In this document: one piece after another, positions 32,087 to 38,897 of the stretch | Layout: the number at the start of each line of letters is the position of its first letter | Position numbering within the stretch: position 1 is the stretch's first letter | NCBI GenBank assembly: GCA_964440525.1 | Contig: CAYTTC010000029.1 | Coordinates: 1-38,897, forward strand | Reading direction: 5' to 3' | Origin: DASWJZ01 sp964440525 | GTDB taxonomy: Bacteria; Pseudomonadota; Alphaproteobacteria; Rhizobiales; Afifellaceae | Length of the DNA: 38,897 bases | Notes under the pieces: model-generated | Databases searched by the model: none | What the model was told of the DNA's origin: nothing | What the model saw: the letters and a program-made list of their open reading frames with translations, nothing else | Position numbers and translations under genes: made by a program

Positions 32087-33565
32087 CTACCACCACCTCG
32101 GCGGCGAGAAATGTCCTGCCGCGTCCTCGATCACCTGCGCGGCACGAAAAAGCGTCGCCTCGTCGAACGGCCGGCCGATCAGCTGCAGCGCCATCGGCAG
32201 GCCGGAGGCGTCAAGACCGGCCGGCACCGCGATCGCCGGCAGGCCCGCCATGTTCACCGTCACCGTAAAGATGTCGTTCAGGTACATCTCGACCGGATCG
32301 CTCCGGCCCTTCTCGCCGATACCAAAGGCGGAAGAGGGCGTCGCCGGCGTGAGCATCGCCTCGATGCCGGCGGCAAAAGCCTCTTCGAAGTCGCGCTTGA
32401 TCAGCGTCCGCACTTTCTGCGCGCGAAGATAATATGCGTCATAATAGCCGGCGGAGAGCACATACGTTCCGATCAGCACGCGCCGCTTCACCTCGCGCCC
32501 AAACCCGGCCGCGCGCGTCTTCTCGTACATGTCGATGACATCGTCGGCCTCGACGCGGAGGCCGTAGCGCACCCCGTCATAGCGGGCGAGATTGGACGAG
32601 GCCTCAGCCGGCGCCACGATGTAATAGGCGGGCAGCGCGTATTTCGTGTGCGGCAGCGAAATATCGACGATCTCGGCGCCCGCCGCGCGATACCAGTCGA
32701 TCCCCTGGCGCCAGAGCGTCTCGATCTCCTCCGGCATGCCGTCCATGCGGTATTCCTTCGGCACCCCGAGCTTCATTCCCTTGACGCTCTTGCCGATCGC
32801 CGTCTCGTAGTCCGGCACCTCGACGTCCGCCGAGGTGGTGTCCTTCGGATCGATTGATGCCATGGACTTGAGCAGGATCGCCGCGTCGCGCACGTCGCGC
32901 GCGATCGGCCCCGCCTGGTCGAGCGAGGAGGCAAAGGCGACGATGCCCCACCGTGAGCAGCGGCCATAGGTGGGCTTTATCCCCACTGTGCCGGTGAAGG
33001 CGGCCGGCTGGCGGATCGATCCGCCGGTATCGGTCGCGGTCGCGCCGGCGCAGAGGTGCCCAGCAGTCGCCGCCGCCGAGCCGCCTGACGACCCGCCGGG
33101 AACGAGGTCCGCGCTGCCTCCGCGCCTCCGCCAAGGATTGACGACGGGGCCGTAGTAAGAGGTCTCGTTGGACGAGCCCATGGCGAACTCGTCCATGTTG
33201 AGCTTTCCCAGCATCACGGCGCCGTCGTCCCAGAGATTCTGCGTCACCGTCGATTCGTAGGTGGGCCGAAAACCGTCGAGGATGTGGCTTCCAGCCTGGC
33301 TGTGCACGCCCTTCGTGCAGAAGAGATCCTTGATGCCGAGCGGCACGCCTTCGAGCGCTCGCGCCTCGCCGCGCGCGATCCGTTCGTCAGAGGCCGCGGC
33401 CATGGCGCGGGCCTTTTCTGCCGTCACGACGACATAGGCGTTGAGGAGCGGGTTGGCTGCTTCGATCGCCTTCAGATAGGCGTCGGTCAGCTCCAGCGCG
33501 GAAAAGTTTCGCTTCGCCAGCCCCTCGCGGATTTCAGCGATAGTGAGCGCGGTCAGGTCGCTCAT
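32087..33565 (-). CDS. gatA: Asp-tRNA(Asn)/Glu-tRNA(Gln) amidotransferase subunit A
   Basis: Glutaminase subunit of GatCAB. 492 residues from ATG 33565, which overlaps the preceding GNAT stop by four bases (ATGA); an open stretch further upstream belongs to that gene's shadow. The amidase-signature triad is complete: Lys79 in LGIKDLF, the cis-Ser in GGSSGGSAA (159-160) and nucleophile Ser183 in DTGGSIRQPAAF. It forms a complex with GatB (27703-29202) and GatC (34036-34323). Confidence 0.97.
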   Translation of the reverse strand: MSDLTALTIAEIREGLAKRNFSALELTDAYLKAIEAANPLLNAYVVVTAEKARAMAAASDERIARGEARALEGVPLGIKDLFCTKGVHSQAGSHILDGFRPTYESTVTQNLWDDGAVMLGKLNMDEFAMGSSNETSYYGPVVNPWRRRGGSADLVPGGSSGGSAAATAGHLCAGATATDTGGSIRQPAAFTGTVGIKPTYGRCSRWGIVAFASSLDQAGPIARDVRDAAILLKSMASIDPKDTTSADVEVPDYETAIGKSVKGMKLGVPKEYRMDGMPEEIETLWRQGIDWYRAAGAEIVDISLPHTKYALPAYYIVAPAEASSNLARYDGVRYGLRVEADDVIDMYEKTRAAGFGREVKRRVLIGTYVLSAGYYDAYYLRAQKVRTLIKRDFEEAFAAGIEAMLTPATPSSAFGIGEKGRSDPVEMYLNDIFTVTVNMAGLPAIAVPAGLDASGLPMALQLIGRPFDEATLFRAAQVIEDAAGHFSPPRWW

Positions 33566-34032
33566 GCGGCCTTGTCTTCGGCGCTGAGACGTTTTTCGTA
33601 GAAGACAGAAAAAGATGTGTCGGGATAGTCGAGCACCGACCCGCAGCGGACGAAGCCGGCGCGCTCGTAGACCCGCCATGCCGCGGGATGCCGGTGGCCC
33701 GTCTCCAGCACGAGCCGGGTGATTCCCTCCCGCACCGCGACGTCGTGGATGCTGTTGAGTATCTCGCCACCTATCCCACGGCCCTGGAATTCGGGGCGGG
33801 TGTACATGCGCTTGACCTCGCCGATGCCGCCCGCATGCCTGCGAAGCGCGCCGCAAGCGACGGCGCGTCCCTCCTGCCGCGCGACGAAGACGGTCGTTTC
33901 GGGGCCGGCCATTTGCTCGACAGTCATGTGGTAGCAGTGTTCAGGCGGAGTCAGCGCGAGGAGCGCGGCGTTCAGCTCCGCGATGAGGGCGCGCACCTCG
34001 TCCGTGAGCGGACTTTCGACTGCGACCGCCAT
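33562..34032 (-). CDS. GNAT family N-acetyltransferase between gatC and gatA
   Basis: 156 residues. The acetyl-CoA loop is visible in EVKRMYTRPEFQGRGIGGEI (Q/RxxGxG pattern) with the C-terminal LVLETGHRHPAAWRVYERAGFVRCG. Substrate unknown. It begins three bases after the gatC stop and overlaps gatA by four bases, so it is translated as part of the amidotransferase operon; no polarity break or repeat marks it as a recent arrival. Confidence 0.9.
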   Translation of the reverse strand: MAVAVESPLTDEVRALIAELNAALLALTPPEHCYHMTVEQMAGPETTVFVARQEGRAVACGALRRHAGGIGEVKRMYTRPEFQGRGIGGEILNSIHDVAVREGITRLVLETGHRHPAAWRVYERAGFVRCGSVLDYPDTSFSVFYEKRLSAEDKAA

Positions 34033-34035
34033 CCG

Positions 34036-34323
34036 CTACTCCACCACCTTGGGTACGACGAAGTAATTGCCCTCCCGCGTCGGCGCGTTGGCGAGGATGT
34101 CGTCGGCATTGCCTCCTTCGGTCACGACGTCCGCCCGCTTCTTCATCGCCATCGGCAGGACAGACGTCATCGGCTCGATGCCAGAGACATCGACCTCGTT
34201 CAGCTGCTCGACGAAGCCGAGGATGGCGTTCAGCTCGCCGCGAAGCGCCTCCGCCTCCTCGTCGCTGACGCTGATCCGCGCAAGATGCGCAACCCTTTTC
34301 ACAGTCGCCAGATCGACGGACAT
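34036..34323 (-). CDS. gatC: Asp-tRNA(Asn)/Glu-tRNA(Gln) amidotransferase subunit C
   Basis: Small subunit that ties GatA to GatB. 95 residues from ATG 34323 (GGAAGG just upstream), giving the usual start SVDLATVKRVAHLARISV. The middle LNAILGFVEQLNEVDVSGIEP and the C-terminal REGNYFVVPKVVE are diagnostic. An ATG six codons earlier is possible but unsupported. First gene of gatC-GNAT-gatA-small protein. Confidence 0.96.
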   Translation of the reverse strand: MSVDLATVKRVAHLARISVSDEEAEALRGELNAILGFVEQLNEVDVSGIEPMTSVLPMAMKKRADVVTEGGNADDILANAPTREGNYFVVPKVVE

Positions 34324-34398
34324 CGCCTTCCCAGAGCTCAAAGAGATCGCCGGTTGGCTATAGATGGCCCTCTGCGGCCGTTCAACCGCCCGTGCCGC

Positions 34399-35097
34399 TC
34401 AGACCTCGAACGGCTTGCTGACCTCCGGGACGAGCACCTTCCTTCCCTCCGTGCCCATCTCGCGGATGAACTTATCGGCCGTCTGGTCGAGCCCGGGGAA
34501 GGTCGCGTAGTGGCACGGCACGATGCGGTTGAACTTGAAGTACAGCCGGCAGGCGAGCGCCGCCGTGTCGCCGCCCATCGTATAGCGGTCGCCGATCGGC
34601 ACGATCCCGATCTCCGGCTGATGGATCTGATGGACGAGCGCCATGTCGCCGAAGATGCCCGTATCGCCCATGTGATAGAGCGTCGGCTGCCCCTCCGCCT
34701 TAACGACGAGCCCTAGCGGATTGCCGAGATAGACGACCTGGCCGTCCACCATGCCGCTCGAGGAATGGAGCGCGTTCACGAAGGAAACGGTGAAGCCGCC
34801 GCAATCGACCGTGCCCCCGTGATTACCAGAATTGATCTTCTTCACGCCCAGCCCGGCCATGAAGTCGCCCACCTCGGCCGAGCCGACCAGCATGGCGTCG
34901 TTCGCCTTGCAGATCTCGGCCGCGTCGCCCGTATGGTCGCCGTGGCCATGCGTCACGAGCACGTGCGTTGCTCCCGCCGCCGCCTGTTTCGGGTCGCCCT
35001 TGAAAGAGTGGTTCCCGGTCAGGAACGGGTCGATCATGACGCGGTGATTTCCGAACTCTGCACGAAATGCGGAGTGCCCGAACCAGGTCAGTTTCAT
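34399..35097 (-). CDS. UPF0173 metal-dependent hydrolase
   Basis: Metallo-beta-lactamase-fold protein of unknown substrate. 232 residues from ATG 35097, six bases after GGGAGG; an ATG two codons earlier abuts that site directly. The metal-binding motif THGHGDHTGD is near residues 50-60, with further ligands in NALHSSS, HMGDTGIFGDMAL and PCHYATFP. Length and ending match UPF0173. It is 75 bases upstream of gatC in the same direction and 33 bases after recO. Confidence 0.92.
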   Translation of the reverse strand: MKLTWFGHSAFRAEFGNHRVMIDPFLTGNHSFKGDPKQAAAGATHVLVTHGHGDHTGDAAEICKANDAMLVGSAEVGDFMAGLGVKKINSGNHGGTVDCGGFTVSFVNALHSSSGMVDGQVVYLGNPLGLVVKAEGQPTLYHMGDTGIFGDMALVHQIHQPEIGIVPIGDRYTMGGDTAALACRLYFKFNRIVPCHYATFPGLDQTADKFIREMGTEGRKVLVPEVSKPFEV

Positions 35098-35130
35098 CGT
35101 CATCCTCCCTTTGTCTCGGCCGATTGTTAC

Positions 35131-35868
35131 TTACGCGACCACTTCAACGGCAAGGCGTATCGCCTTAAGAAAGCTTGCCCGCGCCTCCGGCATTTCAAGG
35201 CCCCGCGGTCCGTGCACATGCCGCTCTAGGAAGGTCCCCGTTAAGCGGAAAGCAGAGTCGAGATCAGCCGGGTCGATGGGCGCCCCACTCTCCTTTGCGA
35301 AGAAGGTCGGGAGGCTCAGGAGCCGGTCGCGGTAGGGCTCTCCGGCCACCCGGCTGACCGCCCGCCCGCTCTTTGGCGACACATAGACGAGTTCCTCGCG
35401 TCCTCCCGTGGCGGCGCAGCTTTCAAGATCGAGCCCCACACCCAGCTCGTCGAGGAGCAGGAGCTCGAAGCGCACCATCAGCTCGGCGGCAAGCGCCGGT
35501 TCTTCGAGGCGATCGAGCATGATTGCAAGCGCCTCGAAAAGCCGCGGATGCGGGTCGCGCTCCGGGATGAGCCGCAGATGCGCGCCGGCGAGCGCCAGCC
35601 CGAAGGCGCCGATTGGCGAGGCCATCAGCCGAGAGCTCCGCTCGGCAACGGCCTCGGCGCGAAAGTTGCCGAGATGCTCGTGGAGCCGCGCCCGCCAAGT
35701 GAGCGAGAGCGTGTTTCCGGCCTGCAGGACGGGCCGGAGCCGCCTGGAGCGCCCGCCCTTGACGAGGCCGAGATGCCGCCCGTGCCCGGCGGTGATGACC
35801 TCCAGGATCACGTCGGTTTCGCCGTGCCGCCGCGTGCCGACGACGATGCCTTCCTCCGACCATTCCAT
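35131..35868 (-). CDS. recO: DNA repair protein RecO
   Basis: Recombination mediator that helps load RecA on SSB-coated DNA. 245 residues. The start EWSEEGIVVGTRRHGETDVI is the conserved OB-fold N-terminus, followed by LVKGGRSRRLRPVLQAGN and a helical C-terminal domain with a single Cys (LESCAATGG), so the four-Cys zinc finger of some members is absent. In many alphaproteobacteria recO directly follows era; here an ABC exporter pair and an antitoxin separate them. Confidence 0.95.
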   Translation of the reverse strand: MEWSEEGIVVGTRRHGETDVILEVITAGHGRHLGLVKGGRSRRLRPVLQAGNTLSLTWRARLHEHLGNFRAEAVAERSSRLMASPIGAFGLALAGAHLRLIPERDPHPRLFEALAIMLDRLEEPALAAELMVRFELLLLDELGVGLDLESCAATGGREELVYVSPKSGRAVSRVAGEPYRDRLLSLPTFFAKESGAPIDPADLDSAFRLTGTFLERHVHGPRGLEMPEARASFLKAIRLAVEVVA

Positions 35869-35910
35869 GGGAGGAGAGTCTAGCGGAGAACGCCAGCCGG
35901 AGGGAAATCC

Positions 35911-36668
35911 CTAGGCCTTCAATCGATACCCCGTTTTGAAGATCCACCATACGATCACCAGGCACGCGGCCAGGAATGCCAGGGTCATGGCGAGGCTGAC
36001 CCCGATGCTCACGTCAGCGATCCCATAGAAACTCCAGCGAAAGCCGCTGATCAAGTAGACCACGGGGTTGAAGAGCGAGATCGCCCGCCAAACGGGCGGA
36101 AGCACGTCGATCGAGTAGAAGCTGCCGCCCAAAAACGTCAGCGGCGTGATGATCAGGAGCGGAACGGTCTGCAGCTTTTCGATACTGTCCGCCCAAATCC
36201 CGATGATGAAGCCGAACAGGGAGAACGTCACGGCGGTCAGCACAAGGAATGCCAGCATCCAGATCGGATGGATGATGGCGAGCGGCACGAACAAGCCGGC
36301 AGTCGCGAGGACGATTAGGCCCAAGACGACCGACTTGGTGGCGGCGGCTCCGACATAGCCGAGCACGATCTCGACATACGAGACCGGAGCCGACAGAATT
36401 TGGTAGATCGTACCGAGAAGCTTGGGAAAATAGATGCCGAACGAGGCGTTCGAGACGCTCTGGGTCAACAACATCAGCATGACCAGTCCCGGCACGATGA
36501 AGGCGCCGTAGCTGACGCCCTCGATCTCGCTGATATTCGTGCCGATGGCAGCGCCGAAGACGACGAAATAGAGCGACGTCGAAATCACGGGCGACAGGAT
36601 GCTTTGCAGCGGTGTCCGCAAGGTGCGCGCCATCTCGAACGTATAGATCGCTTGAACCGCCGGGACGT

Positions 36669-36672
<4 letters not shown>
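35911..36672 (-). CDS. ABC-2 type exporter permease
   Basis: 253 residues with six membrane segments in the ABC-2 layout, from FEMARTLRTPLQSILSPVIS at the N-terminus to a Lys-ending tail. The signature region TPLTFLGGSFYSIDVLPPVWR and FNPVVYLISGFRW before the last helices matches the YadH-like subgroup. It overlaps the ATPase gene by four bases (ATGA), so the two form a dimeric exporter. Substrate unknown. Confidence 0.9.
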
Positions 36673-37595
<923 letters not shown>

Positions 37596-37734
37596 TGCGG
37601 GAGAGAGGCAGGGATGGAAAGAAGGCGTTGCGGCAGTGAACCGCTCCTACTCTTCTAACACGGATCGGGCAACCGGGCGCAGCGACAAAGCCGCTCAAGT
37701 CGGGGGTTCATCCCGCCGAGCTCTCGCCATCGTC

Positions 37735-37757
37735 ATGCCCGGACTTGATCCGGGCAT
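37735..37757. repeat. MPGLDPGIH-type palindromic repeat
   Basis: Perfect nine-base arms ATGCCCGGA/TCCGGGCAT around CTTGA, within a longer stretch (about 37728-37765) that translates as MPGLDPGIH on one strand. This motif is dispersed in many alphaproteobacterial genomes. Here it lies just past the point where the PIN toxin gene breaks off. Confidence 0.8.
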
Positions 37758-37784
37758 CCATGCCGGTGCCGCTTTCGTGCGGGT

Positions 37785-37880
37785 CTAATGCGGCAGGCCA
37801 TCCAGCCAGCCCATGATGTTGCGTTCCGGCCTGCGCTGCATCAATGCGGAAAGCACATTGGTATCAAGAACTATCGCGAT
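37785..37880 (-). pseudogene. Truncated PIN-domain (VapC/FitB) toxin
   Basis: Minus strand, overlapping the antitoxin stop in another frame. It reads IVLDTNVLSALM, the first acidic site of the PIN domain (Asp in DTN), then RPERNIMGWLDGLPH and a TAG at 37785. VapC/FitB toxins are about 130-140 residues; only about 30 codons remain, without the three other acidic residues. No proper start codon is visible (ATA/ATC in place of ATG). The sequence right after the break contains the repeat at 37735. Confidence 0.8.
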
Positions 37881-38122
37881 TCGAAGTCGGGGAAGCGGAC
37901 GGGCTGCCCACGTTGCTCCGGAATCTCCTCGTCAAGGCCAATCACGGAAAAGAGCGCAGCTATTTGAGTGCCCAGCCCTGGTTGCGCGCCCCCTTCTTCC
38001 TTGACCGCGTTGCGAAGGATGTCGCGCACCTCCTCCTCTGTGCTGCGACCATGGCTCTTTGCGCGCCGCTGCAGCTTCGCTTTGACGTCGTCCTCAAGAT
38101 TGCGAACTACAAGCTGAGCCAT
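37871..38122 (-). CDS. FitA/VapB-type ribbon-helix-helix antitoxin
   Basis: 83 residues from ATG 38122, with GGAGG five bases upstream; an ATG four codons earlier overlaps that site. N-terminal ribbon-helix-helix domain (AQLVVRNLEDDVKAKLQRRA, then TEEEVRDILRNAV), C-terminal toxin-binding tail ending RFPDFESR. Normally it pairs with a PIN toxin and represses its own promoter. The toxin here is broken, so it is an orphan, possibly kept as a DNA-binding regulator. Confidence 0.9.
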   Translation of the reverse strand: MAQLVVRNLEDDVKAKLQRRAKSHGRSTEEEVRDILRNAVKEEGGAQPGLGTQIAALFSVIGLDEEIPEQRGQPVRFPDFESR

Positions 38123-38135
38123 CGGCGCCTCCATC

Positions 38136-38151
38136 TGATATCACGATATCA
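38136..38151 (-). promoter_or_regulatory. Candidate operator of the antitoxin gene
   Basis: Two adjacent eight-base units, TGATATCA and CGATATCA, each centred on the palindrome GATATC, 14 bases upstream of the antitoxin start. Ribbon-helix-helix antitoxins bind such tandem short palindromes to repress their own operon. Confidence 0.55.
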
Positions 38152-38210
38152 CTCTTGAGGCCGCGCCTGCACGAGGGCGCCGGATTCGGCACGAGATCGA
38201 GAGGACGATC

Positions 38211-38897
38211 CTACCTCGGAAACTCCACGCCCATCTCCCGATACCGCTCCGGGTCGTCTGACCAATTCTCTCTCACCTTCACGAACAGAAACAGATGCAC
38301 AGGCTTCTCGAGGAGCTTTGAGATTTCTTCGCGCGCGGCCATCGAGATCGCCTTGATGGTCGCCCCGCCCTTGCCGAGCACGATTTTTCGCTGGGTGTCG
38401 CGCTCCACGTAGATTGTCTGGTCGATGCGGATGCCCTTTTTCGTTTCCGTCCATTTTTCCGTCTCCACCGTCGAGCGGTAGGGGAGCTCGTCGTGGAGGC
38501 GGAGTGTCAGCTTTTCGCGCGTGATTTCTGCCGCGAGGAAGCGGAGCGGCAAGTCCGTCATCTGGTCCTCGGGGTAAAGGAACGGGCTTTTGGGCATCAA
38601 CGCCGCGAGATCGTCGAGAAGATCGCTGAGTCCGTCACCGGTCCGCGCCGAGACCATGAAGGTGCGGGAGAAGCGCACCGCCTCGTTCGCCTCCTTGGTG
38701 AGCGCCAGAAGCGTGTCGCGCTTCACAAGGTCGATCTTGTTCAGGATCAGCACGCGCTGACGCTCCGCCGGAAATCCGGCGAGCCTTTCAAGGATGGCGC
38801 GATCCTCCTCCGTGAGGCCTCGCTTTGCATCAACGAGAAGCCCGATCACATCGGCGTCGGCCGCACTGCCCCAGGCGGTCGTCACCATGGCGCGATC
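38211..38897 (-). CDS. era: GTPase Era (5' end outside window)
   Basis: Ribosome-assembly GTPase that binds the 3' end of 16S rRNA. 228 codons are visible; the frame stays open to the right edge, so the first 80 or so residues with G1-G3 are missing. Visible parts are the G4 motif NKIDLV, the G5-like VSARTGDG, and the C-terminal KH domain with GKGGATIKAIS and the typical VKVRENWSDDPE end. Upstream of the antitoxin in the same direction. Confidence 0.96.
   Translation of the reverse strand, partial: DRAMVTTAWGSAADADVIGLLVDAKRGLTEEDRAILERLAGFPAERQRVLILNKIDLVKRDTLLALTKEANEAVRFSRTFMVSARTGDGLSDLLDDLAALMPKSPFLYPEDQMTDLPLRFLAAEITREKLTLRLHDELPYRSTVETEKWTETKKGIRIDQTIYVERDTQRKIVLGKGGATIKAISMAAREEISKLLEKPVHLFLFVKVRENWSDDPERYREMGVEFPR

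Overview
The window is a GC-rich chromosomal segment of an alphaproteobacterium, most likely Hyphomicrobiales (Rhizobiales). The evidence is gene order (fabD-fabG-acpP-fabF-mltG; rpsF-rpsR-rplI followed by dnaB-alr-radA-cvpA-purF; TPR protein-bamB-der), two roughly 100-base two-hairpin intergenic repeats of the kind described in rhizobia and Brucella, an 'MPGLDPGIH'-type palindromic repeat, and families common there (NnrU, HisKA_2 kinase, UPF0173, DUF4864). No rRNA, tRNA, CRISPR array, prophage or intact insertion sequence was seen. Most of the window is housekeeping.

Layout. 1-4833 (minus): type II fatty-acid synthesis operon fabD, fabG, acpP, fabF, then mltG, which runs off the left edge. 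5012-6739: an EamA-type exporter and, convergent to it, an unrecognised membrane protein. 6864-8452 (plus): promoter, structured leader and ribosomal genes rpsF, rpsR, rplI with an intrinsic terminator. 8545-17907 (plus): cfa, dnaB, a small exported protein, alr, radA, cvpA, purF, an SDR oxidoreductase and a small unknown protein. 17879-23628 (minus): a tiny uncharacterised gene, der, a BamB-like lipoprotein, a YfgM-like TPR protein, a decayed ChbG/YdjC deacetylase, panB and nnrU. 23913-26071 (minus): hicB and hicA downstream of guaA. 26224-31386: HisKA_2 sensor kinase (plus), DUF4864 protein, gatB and a nucleoside hydrolase (minus), an FkbM methyltransferase (plus) and a small secreted protein (minus). 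31823-35868 (minus): gatC-GNAT-gatA-small protein, a UPF0173 hydrolase and recO. 35911-38122 (minus): an ABC exporter pair and a FitA-type antitoxin whose PIN toxin is broken, lying between recO and era; era runs off the right edge.

How the genes work together: fab genes, panB (pantothenate for the ACP and CoA arm) and cfa serve lipid synthesis and membrane modification; mltG, alr and the BamB-like protein serve the envelope; rpsF/R/I, der, era and gatABC serve ribosomes and translation; dnaB, radA and recO serve replication and repair; purF and guaA serve purines. Accessory material sits at joints between these blocks: hicAB beside guaA, the ABC/antitoxin cassette between recO and era, a deacetylase remnant beside panB, and the repeats.

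I found no convincing undescribed multi-gene system. The observations most worth a second look are: the two repeat copies whose terminal TAG is the stop codon of fabD and of cvpA; the retained FitA antitoxin with tandem ATATC operator and a toxin cut to about 30 codons beside a palindromic repeat; the frameshifted deacetylase remnant; two or three very small candidate genes; the GNAT gene wedged between gatC and gatA; and TTG starts in three core genes (fabG, alr, der).
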